A DNA stretch of 13,735 bases from Chloroflexota bacterium (GTDB lineage: Bacteria; Chloroflexota; Anaerolineae; Anaerolineales; DRMV01), in contig JAADEN010000084.1 of assembly GCA_013153375.1 (NCBI GenBank), positions 1 to 13,735 on the forward strand, given 5' to 3'. Shown piece by piece: positions 6,598 to 13,668 of the stretch. The stretch's first letter is position 1. Each line of letters begins with the position of its first letter. Made by a program: the position numbers and the translations under genes. The notes beneath the pieces were generated by a model. The model was not told where the DNA came from. It searched no databases and worked only from the letters and a program-made list of their open reading frames with translations.

Positions 6598-7587
6598 TCA
6601 ATAGTAGGCCGCGCCGGTGACCGCGCGCAGTTTTTCCAGACGGTGGAAGGCGATGATCTCTCGCACCGTGCCCGTGCGGCCGCGCACCACCAGGCTGTGG
6701 GTGCGCACCCGGCTTCCCATGTATTGCACGCCGTCCAGCAGTTCGCCCCGGGTGATGCCCGTGGCCGCGAAGAACACATCGTCCGACGCGACCAGGTCGT
6801 CCATGGTGAGCACTTTCTCGAAGTCGTAGCCCATGTCCCGCCCACGGCGCAGTTCGTCGTCGTTGCGGGCGTAGAGTTTGCCCTGGATTTCGCCGCCCAT
6901 GGCCCGCAGCGCGCACGCGGCGATGACGCCCTCGGGCGTGCCGCCGATGCCCATGAGCACATCGATGCCCGAATCGGGCCAGGCGGTCATCAGCGCGCCG
7001 GCCACATCGCCGTCGGGGATGAGCCGGATGCGCGCGCCCAGACGGCGCACCTCGGCGATGAGTTCCGCGTGCCGGGGCCGATCCAGAATCACCACCGTGA
7101 CATCCCGCACATCCTTGTCCTTGGCCTTGGCGATGCGCTGCAAATTGACTTCCACCGGGGCTTCGATGTCGATGAGCCCTTTGGCCTCGGGCCCCACCGC
7201 GATCTTGTTCATGTACACGAACGGTCCGGGGTCGTACATGGTGCCCCGGGGCGCGACCGCGATGGTGGCGATGGAGTTGGGCTGACCGTTGGCCAGGGGC
7301 CGGGTGCCGTCGATGGGATCCACGGCCAGGTCCACCCGAGGCGGCTCGCCCGTGCCCACCAACTCGCCGTTGTAGAGCATGGGCGCCTCGTCCTTCTCGC
7401 CCTCGCCGATGACCACGATGCCGTCCATCTCGATGCTGCTGAGCATGTGCCGCATCGCGTCCACCGCGGCCTGGTCCGCGGCCTTGCGGTCCCCGCGGCC
7501 CATCCAGCGGCCCGCGGCCATGGCTGCGGCCTCGGTCACCCGCACCAGTTCCAACGCCAGATTGCGCGAAGGCTGATAGGGGTTCAT
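6598..7587 (-). CDS. glpX: Class II fructose-1,6-bisphosphatase (GlpX type)
   Basis: This 329-residue enzyme hydrolyses fructose 1,6-bisphosphate to fructose 6-phosphate, the committed step of gluconeogenesis, using divalent metal. The family signatures are intact: RNLALELVRVTEAAA at 8-22, MGRGDRKAADQAAVDAMR at 29-46, GEGEKDEAPM at 61-70, DPIDGTRPLANGQ at 90-102, the later ...IRLIPDGDVAGAL, and GIGGTPEGV with the metal-binding Glu. Length matches the family. Two starts are possible from the same AGGAGG at 7597-7602: GTG at 7590 (six-base spacer) and ATG at 7587 (nine-base spacer). ATG is chosen as the stronger codon. Some GlpX enzymes also act on sedoheptulose 1,7-bisphosphate, and nothing here rules that out. 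It lies 81 nt downstream of cdsA in the same direction and is probably part of the frr operon. Confidence 0.95.
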   Translation of the reverse strand: MNPYQPSRNLALELVRVTEAAAMAAGRWMGRGDRKAADQAAVDAMRHMLSSIEMDGIVVIGEGEKDEAPMLYNGELVGTGEPPRVDLAVDPIDGTRPLANGQPNSIATIAVAPRGTMYDPGPFVYMNKIAVGPEAKGLIDIEAPVEVNLQRIAKAKDKDVRDVTVVILDRPRHAELIAEVRRLGARIRLIPDGDVAGALMTAWPDSGIDVLMGIGGTPEGVIAACALRAMGGEIQGKLYARNDDELRRGRDMGYDFEKVLTMDDLVASDDVFFAATGITRGELLDGVQYMGSRVRTHSLVVRGRTGTVREIIAFHRLEKLRAVTGAAYY

Positions 7588-7629
7588 CACGCCTTACCTC
7601 CTGCCAAAAAGGGTGGTCATGGGGAACGG

Positions 7630-7657
7630 CTCCGCCGCGGCCGGGGGCCGCGCGGAG
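7630..7657. repeat. GC-rich imperfect hairpin between cdsA and glpX
   Basis: CTCCGCCGCGGCC (7630-7642) and GGCCGCGCGGAG (7646-7657) pair with one bulged base around a GGG loop. The hairpin sits in the 81-nt gap between the cdsA stop and the glpX start and would form in the polycistronic RNA. There is no T-run directly after it on the minus strand (a T5 occurs some 18 nt later). It may stabilise mRNA or modulate read-through, or be a by-product of the GC content. Confidence 0.35.
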
Positions 7658-7668
7658 GGCCCCGCGGG

Positions 7669-8484
7669 TCATACGAACAGCGTCAGCCACGCGTAGCCCA
7701 GCACGCCGGCCCACAGCCACGAGTCCATGCGGTCGAACAGGCCCCCGTGGCCGGGCAGCAGGTGCCCGGAGTCTTTTTGCCGCGCGGCGCGTTTGAACAT
7801 GCTCTCGGCCAGGTCGCCCAGGGGCGTCAGCAGGGTGAGCAGCAGGCCCAGGCCCCAACCGACCCACGGCGACGCGGGCGGGTCGAAGCCCCAGCGCGCG
7901 GCCACCGCGGGGAAGAGCGCGCCCGCGTACAGCGTGCCCAGCAGCACGCCGCCCACCAGACCTTCCCAGGTCTTGCGGGGGCTCAGCCGCGGGGCCAAGG
8001 GGTGCCGCCCCCACGCCTGGCCGACGAAATACGCGGCCGAATCCGCGACCCACACGGTACTCAACACCCACAGCACGGCCCAAGGCCCGGCGGGCAGGTG
8101 CTGCAACGCCAGCAGGTAGCCGCCCAGGCCGCCGAACATCAGCGCGCCCAGGGCGGCGTAGGCCGCGTCCCGGGGCGCGGCATCATGGCCCCGTTCGTAC
8201 GCGCGCAGGGCCAGGGTCAGGTAGAGCATCGTTGCCAGCAGCAGGCCCCGCAGCGCGACCTCGGGCCCGGCCGCGGCCACCCGGGGGAGCAACGCCAGGG
8301 CCACGCCGGTCAAAAACCAACCGGGGGCCAGCCGCGCATCCGCGGGCCACAACCCCCGGTATTCCCACGCCGCGGCCAGCAGCGCCAAAGCCAGCAGGGC
8401 CGCGAACACCGTCGGCCAGCGAAACAGCAACAGCACGATGAGGGGCAGCCCCACCAGGGCGACCAAAACGCGTGAAACGAGCAT
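7669..8484 (-). CDS. cdsA: Phosphatidate cytidylyltransferase (CDP-diglyceride synthase)
   Basis: This is a 271-residue polytopic inner-membrane enzyme that makes CDP-diacylglycerol from CTP and phosphatidic acid, the precursor of all phospholipid head groups. About seven to eight hydrophobic helices are visible. The C-terminal family signature is complete: Ser228-x2-Lys231-Arg232, then QKDSGHLLPGHGGLFDRMDS with Lys237-Asp238, His246-Gly-Gly, Asp251-Arg252 and Asp254, the residues that bind metal and CTP. The upstream loop SPRKTWEG at 168-175 is also diagnostic. Start 8484 (MLVSRVLVALVGLP) is chosen because the open frame further upstream is hydrophilic, Pro-rich and runs into uppS; the ribosome binding site is only a modest AAGGAT. 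It follows uppS by 67 nt that contain a terminator-like hairpin, unlike the tight frr-uppS junction. Confidence 0.95.
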   Translation of the reverse strand: MLVSRVLVALVGLPLIVLLLFRWPTVFAALLALALLAAAWEYRGLWPADARLAPGWFLTGVALALLPRVAAAGPEVALRGLLLATMLYLTLALRAYERGHDAAPRDAAYAALGALMFGGLGGYLLALQHLPAGPWAVLWVLSTVWVADSAAYFVGQAWGRHPLAPRLSPRKTWEGLVGGVLLGTLYAGALFPAVAARWGFDPPASPWVGWGLGLLLTLLTPLGDLAESMFKRAARQKDSGHLLPGHGGLFDRMDSWLWAGVLGYAWLTLFV

Positions 8485-8510
8485 GATGGATCCTTGGGTC
8501 GCAATGGATA

Positions 8511-8539
8511 GAAAAGAAGAGGGCGGCTGATGGCCGCCC
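8511..8539 (-). terminator. Terminator- or attenuator-like hairpin with T-rich tail between uppS and cdsA
   Basis: Read on the minus strand, GGGCGGC, loop CATCA, then GCCGCCC forms a perfect 7-bp stem (8539 to 8521). It is followed directly by TCTTCTTTTCTAT (8520 to 8508). It lies 12 nt after the uppS stop and about 25 nt before the cdsA start. This is the shape of an intrinsic terminator inside an apparent operon, so partial termination is likely. Confidence 0.6.
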
Positions 8540-8551
8540 CGCGGGTGCCGG

Positions 8552-9322
8552 TTAGGCGTCGGCGGCCGGGGTGGGCACATCCAGCGCCGACACCCGGCCA
8601 AACCTGCGCTCCCGCCGACTGTACTCCTCCAGCGCCTTGCGCAGTTCCTCTTTGTCGAAATCAGGCCAATACACGGGCGTGAAATACCATTCGGAGTACG
8701 CGGTCTGCCAGAGCAGAAAGTTGCTGATGCGCTGCTCGCCCGAAGTGCGGATGACCAGGTCGGGGTCGGGCAGGCCCGCGGTGTAGAGATGCTGGGCCAC
8801 CGTCTCCTCGGTGACCTCCTCGGGCTTGAGCCCCTCGGCCAGCATTTGCCGCACCGCGTGCACGATCTCGGCCCGCCCGCCGTAGTTGAACGCCACCCCC
8901 AGCACCAGGCGCTGATTGTGGCGCGTCAGTTCCACGGCCTCCAAAATCTTGCGCTGCAGTTCCGGGCGCACGCCTTCCAGCGCGCCGATGTGGCGGATCT
9001 GCACGCCCTGTTGGTGCAGTTCGGGCACCTCGCGGTCGATGACCTCTTCCATGATGCCCATGAGCCCTTCCACCTCGTCGCGCGGGCGGGCCCAGTTCTC
9101 GGTGGAGAACGCGTAGATGGTCAGGTAACGGATGCCGAATTCCACGCAGGCCTCGATGATGCGCCGCAGGTTCTCGGTGCCGGCCCGGTGTCCGGCCAGG
9201 CGCGGCAAACCCCGGGCCCGGGCCCAGCGTCCGTTCCCGTCCATGATGATGGCCACATGCGTGGGGATGCGCAGCGCGGGGGCCGTGTGGCCTTCCCCCT
9301 GGCCATCCCGAGGGTTCGTCAT
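8552..9322 (-). CDS. uppS: Undecaprenyl diphosphate synthase (cis-prenyltransferase)
   Basis: This is a 256-residue soluble enzyme that extends farnesyl diphosphate with eight isopentenyl units in cis to make the C55 lipid carrier for peptidoglycan and surface glycans. All conserved blocks are present: HVAIIMDGNGRWA at 22-34 with catalytic Asp28, GHRAG at 44-48, YLTIYAFSTENW at 66-77 with FSTENW for substrate and Mg, FNYGGRAEI at 145-153, and DLVIRTSGEQRISNFLLWQ at 188-206 followed by EWYFTPVYWPDF. The first 18 residues are a weakly conserved Gly/Pro extension. The start overlaps the frr stop as ATGA, indicating translational coupling. Its product is the carrier needed by pathways such as the glycan cluster at the left end. 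A different chain length (for example decaprenyl) cannot be excluded from sequence. Confidence 0.96.
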   Translation of the reverse strand: MTNPRDGQGEGHTAPALRIPTHVAIIMDGNGRWARARGLPRLAGHRAGTENLRRIIEACVEFGIRYLTIYAFSTENWARPRDEVEGLMGIMEEVIDREVPELHQQGVQIRHIGALEGVRPELQRKILEAVELTRHNQRLVLGVAFNYGGRAEIVHAVRQMLAEGLKPEEVTEETVAQHLYTAGLPDPDLVIRTSGEQRISNFLLWQTAYSEWYFTPVYWPDFDKEELRKALEEYSRRERRFGRVSALDVPTPAADA

Positions 9323-9876
9323 CGCTCCATGATCTCCTGCTCTTTGAGTTCGCCCAATTCGTTGGCCTTTTCGATGTACTTGTCCGTCAGATCTTGCAAC
9401 TTGTCCTCGGCCCGCTTGCGCTCGTCCTCCGAGATCATCTTCTCGTCTTCCATCTCGCGCAGGTCTTTGAGCACATCACGGCGCACATTGCGAATGGCGA
9501 TTCGGATTTCCTCCACCCGCTTTTGCACCACCCGCACCAACTCGCGGCGGCGCTCCTCGGTCAGGGGCGGCAGGTTCAGGCGGATGTTCTTGCCGTCGTT
9601 GTTGGGGTTGAGCCCCAGGTCCGAGGTCAAGATGGCCCGCTCGATGAGGGGGATGGCCTTGGGGTCGAAGGGCTTGATGAGCAACTGGCGAGGTTCGGGC
9701 ACCGTGATGGTGGCCAACTGGATGAGCGGCGTGGGCACGCCGTAGTAGTCAATGGTCAACTTTTCGACCAAGGCGGGCGAAGCCCGACCGGTGCGAATGC
9801 GTTTGAGATCGTCTTCCAGAATCTGCACGGCGCGCTGCATGCGCCGCTCGGCGTCGCGCAGTAAGTCTTGAATCAT
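9319..9876 (-). CDS. frr: Ribosome recycling factor
   Basis: This 185-residue cytoplasmic protein works with EF-G to split post-termination ribosomes; the length is exactly that of the family. The N-terminal helix (MIQDLLRDAERRMQRAVQIL) leads into the diagnostic LKRIRTGRASPALVEKL at 24-40. The beta domain (YYGVPTPLIQLATITVPEPRQLLIKPFD) and the long C-terminal helices, including GKNIRLNLPPLTEERRRELV and KRVEEIRIAIRNVRRD, follow. AGGAGG at 9882-9887 (complement) with a five-base spacer sets the start. It is the first gene of the minus-strand operon, with its own extended -10 promoter. In many bacteria frr follows rpsB-tsf-pyrH, but here those genes are replaced by a divergent sbcC-type gene. 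Confidence 0.97.
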   Translation of the reverse strand: MIQDLLRDAERRMQRAVQILEDDLKRIRTGRASPALVEKLTIDYYGVPTPLIQLATITVPEPRQLLIKPFDPKAIPLIERAILTSDLGLNPNNDGKNIRLNLPPLTEERRRELVRVVQKRVEEIRIAIRNVRRDVLKDLREMEDEKMISEDERKRAEDKLQDLTDKYIEKANELGELKEQEIMER

Positions 9877-9929
9877 GCCGGCCTCCTTTATGTCCTACGG
9901 ACGGGCTGAACACCAGGAGCGGTATTTGT

Positions 9930-9938
9930 ATTATAGCA
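9930..9938 (-). promoter_or_regulatory. Extended -10 promoter for the frr-uppS-cdsA-glpX operon
   Basis: On the minus strand TGC-TATAAT (9938 to 9930) is a perfect -10 with the TGn extension. No good TTGACA-like hexamer is found 16-19 bp upstream, as is usual for extended -10 promoters. The start would be near 9923, giving a leader of about 47 nt before the frr ATG. Confidence 0.65.
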
Positions 9939-10023
9939 CAGGTGCCCCGCGACGCCTTTAGATAACTCCCTAACTGCGATTCGAGCATCGGTTCTCTCAA
10001 CATTGCAACGCCTGCAGGAATTC

Positions 10024-10050
10024 CCCCGCGGCTGGTATAATCCCGCGGGG
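10024..10050. promoter_or_regulatory. Perfect 8-bp inverted repeat framing the sbcC -10 box, operator candidate
   Basis: CCCCGCGG (10024-10031) and CCGCGGGG (10043-10050) are exact inverted copies, 19 bp centre to centre. The 11-nt loop contains TATAAT. The right arm covers the expected transcription start and runs into the GGGAGGG ribosome binding site. A dimeric repressor could bind here. In the RNA only the right arm would remain, so it is not a transcript hairpin. Confidence 0.45.
10033..10041 (+). promoter_or_regulatory. Extended -10 promoter of the sbcC-like gene
   Basis: TGG-TATAAT at 10033-10041 is a consensus -10 with TGn extension. There is no convincing -35 at 16-18 bp; TTGCAA at 10003-10008 is too far. 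The expected start near 10048 leaves a leader of only about 13 nt, just enough for GGGAGGG before ATG 10061. Confidence 0.65.
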
Positions 10051-10060
10051 AGGGTCGCCC

Positions 10061-12622
10061 ATGATTCCCGTGCGTTTGCGTCTGCAAGGCTTCCTTTCTT
10101 ATCTGCATCCGGCCGAGCTGGACTTCACCGCTTTTTCCCTGGCCTGCATCAGCGGGCCCAACGGCGCGGGCAAGTCCAGCCTGCTCGACGCGCTGACCTG
10201 GGCCCTCTTCGGCCAGGCCCGCCGCCGCGACGACGCCATCATCCATACGGCCGCGGACGCGGCCAGCGTGACTTTCGAGTTCGACCTGGCTGACGCGCGC
10301 TACCGGGTGCAGCGGGCCAAGGCGCGCGGCAAATCCCAGCTCCTGGAGCTCCACCAGTGGGATCCTGAACGCGAGGCCTGGCGGGCCCTTTCGGAGCGCC
10401 GCATGCGCGACACCCAGGCCAAAATCGAGCACATCCTGGGGCTCGACTACCGCACTTTCGTGCACGCCTCCTTCTTCTTGCAGGGCCAAGCCGACAACTT
10501 CGCCCGCCAAACCCCGGCCGAGCGCAAAGAAACCCTGGCTCGGGTGCTCGACTTGCAGCAGTGGGAACAGTTCTACGAGCGGGCCCGCGAACGCCGCCGC
10601 GCGGCCGAAAGCGCGCTCCAACGCCTGGACGAGGAGCGCCGCGAGGCCCAAGACATCCTCCTCCAACGGGAAACGGTCGAGGCCGAGCAGGCCCGTTTGC
10701 AAGCCGACCTGGAACGCCTGGCCGAGCAGCGCCGGCAAATCGAGGCCAGCCTGCGCGCGGCCGAGGCCTTGCGCGCCCAAATCCAGGCCGCGCAGGAACG
10801 CGTGAGCCGCGCCCGCGAAGTCCTCGCGCAGGCCCAAGCCGAGGTCGAGGACGCGCAGCGCCAGCGCGCGGCCGTCCAGGCCGAGTTGGACGCGCTGACG
10901 ACCCGGCTGGCCCGCCGAGAGGAGATCCTCGCCGCGGCCGAACAGCGCCGCGCCTTGCAAGTCCAACTGAACGAACTGGCCCAACGCGGCCGGCGTTATC
11001 GGGAACTGCAGGCCCAACGGGCCCAGGTCGAAGCCGCCTACCGCGAGGCCCGCGCCCGCCTGGAACAAGAGCGGGCGCACCTGGAGCGCCTGCGGGCCCA
11101 GGCGCTGAACGCCCGCGAGCAATGGCAGGCCCTGGAGGCGCAACAAGCCGCGGACCAGGCCCGGCTGCAAGCCTTGGAAGGCCCCACGGCCGAGGAGTTG
11201 AACGCGCGGCTGCAAGAGATGGCCGCGGAGCAAGCCCGCTTGCAGGCGGAGAACCGCGAACTGCGCGCGGCCATGGACGAACTCAAAGACCGGCTCGAGC
11301 GCCTGCGCGCGGCCGAGGGCGCGACCTGCCCCCTGTGCGGTCAACCCTTGAGCGACGAACACCGCCAGGATCTGCTCGCCCGGCTCGAGGCCGAGGGCAA
11401 AGCCCTGGCCGAGCGCTATCGGGCCAACAAGCAGCGCTTGCAAGCCTTGGAGGCCGAACGGACGCAGGCCGAAGAGGCGCTGCGGCAGGCCCGGCAAGCC
11501 GAGCGCGAACGCCAGGCCCTGGAACGGGCCTTGGCCGCCCGCCAGGCCCGCATCCAGGCCCTGCGCGAGACCTGGCAGCGCTGGCAGGACGAAGGCGCGG
11601 CCCGGCTGGAAGAGATCGTCCGACTGCTGGAAGAGGACGCGTTCGCGGCGGATCTGCGTCGCGACCTGGAGGCCCTGCAGGCCGAATTGGACGCGCTGGA
11701 ATACGACCCCGAAGCCCACGCCCGCGTCGAGGCCGAATGGCAGGCCCTGGCCGACGCGGAGGCCGAACTGCAGCGCCTGACCCAGGCTGAGGCCCAGCGT
11801 GCGGCCTTGCAGGCCCGCGGCCAAGACTGGGACGCGCATCTGGCCGCCGCGCAGGAGCGTCTGGAACGGGCGCGGGCCGACCTGGCCGCCGCGGAGGAGG
11901 AATACGCCCAACTGCGCGCCACCGCGCCCGACCTGGACGCGCTTCAAACGCAATGGCACTCCCTCACCGCGCAAGAGCGCATCCACCAACAAGAATTGGG
12001 CGCGGTGCGCCAACGCCTGGCCTTCATCGCCGAGACCGAGAAGCGCCTGCAGGATATGGAGGCCGAACGCGCCGCGCTGGTACAACGCATCGCCCACTAC
12101 CGAGAGGTGGAGTTGGCGTGCAGCAAGAAGGGCGTGCCCGCACTGCTCATCGAGCAGGCTCTGCCCCACATCGAGGCCGAGGCCAACGAACTGCTGGCCC
12201 GCCTGACCGATGGCGAGATGCACCTCTCCTTTCGCACCCAGGCGGCTTACAAGGATCCCAAACGCAAAGACACGCGCGAGACGCTGGACATCATCGTCAG
12301 CGACGCGCACGGCGCCCGGCCTTACGAAACCTTTTCGGGCGGCGAGGCCTTCCGCATCAACTTCGCCATCCGTCTGGCCCTGGCTCGCGTGCTGGCCCGC
12401 CGGGCCGGCGCGCAGGTGCGCTTGCTGGTCATCGACGAAGGCTTCGGCAGCCAGGACGAAACCGGACGCCAACGGCTGGTCGAGGCCATCAACCGGGTGC
12501 GCGACCAGTTCTCGCACATCCTGGTCATCACCCACATCGCCGAATTGCGGGACCGGTTTCCGGTGCGCATCGAAGTGGAAAAGACGCCCGAGGGCTCCCG
12601 CCTGCAGTTGGTGGGTGTGTGA
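10061..12622 (+). CDS. sbcC: SbcC/Rad50-type SMC-like ATPase, DNA double-strand break end processing
   Basis: This is an 853-residue protein with the split ABC ATPase layout of SbcC/Rad50. The N-terminal lobe has LQGFLSYLHPAELDF (8-22), Walker A GPNGAGKS at 32-39 and a Q-loop FLQGQ with Gln141. Two long Glu/Gln/Arg/Ala-rich coiled-coil arms follow (about 165-415 and 435-690). They are joined by the zinc hook CPLC (Cys423, Cys426), which lies at the exact midpoint of the protein. The C-terminal lobe has the ABC signature FSGGEAFRINFAIRLAL from Phe758 and Walker B LLVIDEGFGSQDE with Asp792-Glu793. With the SbcD/Mre11 nuclease it would trim hairpins and blocked DNA ends. No sbcD gene is adjacent on either side, so the partner must be encoded elsewhere. 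It is shorter than many bacterial SbcC proteins (about 1000 residues) and nearer archaeal Rad50. The start is set by GGGAGGG at 10048-10054. Confidence 0.92.
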   Translation: MIPVRLRLQGFLSYLHPAELDFTAFSLACISGPNGAGKSSLLDALTWALFGQARRRDDAIIHTAADAASVTFEFDLADARYRVQRAKARGKSQLLELHQWDPEREAWRALSERRMRDTQAKIEHILGLDYRTFVHASFFLQGQADNFARQTPAERKETLARVLDLQQWEQFYERARERRRAAESALQRLDEERREAQDILLQRETVEAEQARLQADLERLAEQRRQIEASLRAAEALRAQIQAAQERVSRAREVLAQAQAEVEDAQRQRAAVQAELDALTTRLARREEILAAAEQRRALQVQLNELAQRGRRYRELQAQRAQVEAAYREARARLEQERAHLERLRAQALNAREQWQALEAQQAADQARLQALEGPTAEELNARLQEMAAEQARLQAENRELRAAMDELKDRLERLRAAEGATCPLCGQPLSDEHRQDLLARLEAEGKALAERYRANKQRLQALEAERTQAEEALRQARQAERERQALERALAARQARIQALRETWQRWQDEGAARLEEIVRLLEEDAFAADLRRDLEALQAELDALEYDPEAHARVEAEWQALADAEAELQRLTQAEAQRAALQARGQDWDAHLAAAQERLERARADLAAAEEEYAQLRATAPDLDALQTQWHSLTAQERIHQQELGAVRQRLAFIAETEKRLQDMEAERAALVQRIAHYREVELACSKKGVPALLIEQALPHIEAEANELLARLTDGEMHLSFRTQAAYKDPKRKDTRETLDIIVSDAHGARPYETFSGGEAFRINFAIRLALARVLARRAGAQVRLLVIDEGFGSQDETGRQRLVEAINRVRDQFSHILVITHIAELRDRFPVRIEVEKTPEGSRLQLVGV

Positions 12623-12635
12623 TCTATGTTACAAT
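12608..12635 (+). promoter_or_regulatory. Promoter for the thioredoxin-rhodanese pair
   Basis: TTGGTG (12608-12613), a 16-bp spacer, and TACAAT (12630-12635) preceded by TGT (an extended -10) straddle the end of the sbcC-like gene. The start would be near 12642, giving a leader of about 70 nt. A 6-bp hairpin (GGGCCG, loop CGCC, CGGCCC; 12639-12654) lies at the start of that leader. Confidence 0.55.
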
Positions 12636-12710
12636 TGCGGGCCGCGCCCGGCCCGAGCGGAGCCCATCCCCCAGGTCGGGCCCCAGTCTGACGGAAAAGG
12701 GAGGTCGTTC

Positions 12711-13037
12711 ATGAGCCCCTTGCGGGAAGTGACCACATCCTCGTTTGAAAGCGAGGTGCTGCAAGCCGAGCGCCCGGTGCTGGTGGAGTTCACCGCGGAG
12801 TGGTGCGCGCCGTGCAAGCAACTCAAGCCCGTGCTGGAGGAACTGGCCCGAGATTGGGCCGGCGCCGTGGATGTGGTGGAGTTCGATGTGGACAAGGACC
12901 CGCAGATGGCCGTGCGCTATCGGGTGCTGGGCGTGCCGACCATGATTTTGTTCGTGAACGGCGAGGCCAAAGCCCGGCTCACGGGCTTCAAGCCCAAGAA
13001 GGCCATCGTCAAGAAATTCGGCCCCCATCTCGGGTAG
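12711..13037 (+). CDS. Thioredoxin (WCAPC active site)
   Basis: This is a 108-residue single-domain cytoplasmic thioredoxin with no signal peptide. The redox motif Trp31-Cys32-Ala-Pro-Cys35-Lys follows the strand VLVEFTAE. The buried Asp of FDVDKDP is at 59, and cis-Pro76 is in GVPT. The usual closing strands MILFVNGEAKARLTGF are present. Ala replaces the more common Gly in the CxxC, which occurs in many thioredoxins and should alter the redox potential slightly. AAGGGAGGT at 12697-12705 sets ATG 12711. It is followed 15 nt later by a lipid-anchored rhodanese, probably on the same mRNA, suggesting a shared role in thiol or sulfane-sulfur handling. It reduces disulfides with electrons from thioredoxin reductase encoded elsewhere. 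The gene is named by fold; whether it is the main TrxA of the cell cannot be told. Confidence 0.93.
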   Translation: MSPLREVTTSSFESEVLQAERPVLVEFTAEWCAPCKQLKPVLEELARDWAGAVDVVEFDVDKDPQMAVRYRVLGVPTMILFVNGEAKARLTGFKPKKAIVKKFGPHLG

Positions 13038-13052
13038 GTCCAGGAGGCGGTC

Positions 13053-13472
13053 ATGACGCGCAAAGTGTTCGTTTTCTTGCTCACCCTGGCCGCGCTGGTC
13101 GGGATCGCGGGCTGTGGCGGGACCAAAACCGAAACCCGCATCCAGCAGGTCAGCCCCGCGGAGGCTTACCAACTCATCCAGCAGCATCGCGACGATCCCG
13201 ACTTCGTCATCCTCGACATCCGCACGCCGCAGGAGTTCGTGGCCGGGCACATTCAGGGCGCGCGCAATGTGGACTTCTACGCGCCCGACTTCAAGCAGCA
13301 GTTGAGTCAACTGCCCAAGGACAAGACTTACCTCGTTTACTGCAACAGCGGCAATCGCAGCGGCCAGGCCATGCCCATGTTCCGGGAGTTGGGCTTTCGG
13401 GAAGTGTACGAACTCAAAGGCGGCATTCAGGCCTGGTATCAGGCGGGGTATCCCCTGGTGAGCGGGCAGTGA
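13053..13472 (+). CDS. Rhodanese-domain lipoprotein (sulfurtransferase-like), extracytoplasmic
   Basis: This is a 139-residue protein. Residues 1-20 are a lipoprotein signal peptide (basic MTRK, a hydrophobic core, lipobox GIAG-Cys21), followed by a short Gly/Thr linker. The single rhodanese domain runs from about 32 to 137. It has FVILDIRTPQEFVAGHIQGARN at 51-72 (the CH2A-like DxRxxxEFxxGHIxGA pattern), the active-site loop CNSGNRS at 97-103 with catalytic Cys97, and the closing LKGGIQAWYQAGYP (CH2B-like) at 121-134. Such proteins carry persulfide on the cysteine, although the physiological donor and acceptor are usually unknown. AGGAGG at 13042-13047 is five bases before the ATG. It would act on the outer face of the membrane, while the preceding thioredoxin is cytoplasmic, so any partnership must be indirect or only regulatory. 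Confidence 0.93.
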   Translation: MTRKVFVFLLTLAALVGIAGCGGTKTETRIQQVSPAEAYQLIQQHRDDPDFVILDIRTPQEFVAGHIQGARNVDFYAPDFKQQLSQLPKDKTYLVYCNSGNRSGQAMPMFRELGFREVYELKGGIQAWYQAGYPLVSGQ

Positions 13473-13668
13473 AGCCCCGAAAACGCCCCCGGCCGGTCGG
13501 TGCGCGGGTCAGGTTGGCGCGGCCGGCCTGAGCCGCCAACTCCGGCGAGCCCGGCGACCACGAGCCGGAGGTCGTCCGCCCCGAGCGCGGCCTTCGGCTT
13601 CCTTATTATGGGTTCGGCGTGCGCGGCCCAACGGGCGCGCCGGGGCCCGAGCCAGCCCCATTTCTCCA
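13473..13668. other. GC-rich intergenic region with no gene recognised
   Basis: About 200 bases separate the rhodanese stop from the next promoter. GGCCGG-rich self-complementary patches (near 13489-13494 and 13519-13526) could fold but are not followed by a T-run. A 76-codon open frame on the minus strand here shows no recognisable domain and no good ribosome binding site. Confidence 0.4.

Noticed and set aside
4735..8475. A 1246-codon open frame on the plus strand, antisense to yitT, the dehydrogenase, glpX and cdsA
   Set aside because: It mirrors the codon phase of four clearly identified minus-strand genes and its product is Gly/His/Arg/Ala-rich low complexity with no domains. It arises because strong GC bias removes stops from the antisense frame.
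9749..12535. A 928-codon open frame on the minus strand, antisense to the sbcC-like gene
   Set aside because: The product is a monotonous Gly/Leu/Gln/Ala sequence complementary to the coiled-coil codons of the real gene, and the sense strand has complete Walker A, hook, signature and Walker B motifs.
12628..12633. TGTAAC on the minus strand near the thioredoxin promoter
   Set aside because: No CGT-type -10 lies at the right distance on that strand, and the same bases are better explained as the plus-strand extended -10 TGTTACAAT.
12742..12747. A CGTTTG box within the thioredoxin gene
   Set aside because: The bases 16 bp upstream are TTGCGG-like, not TGTAAC, so it is a chance match.
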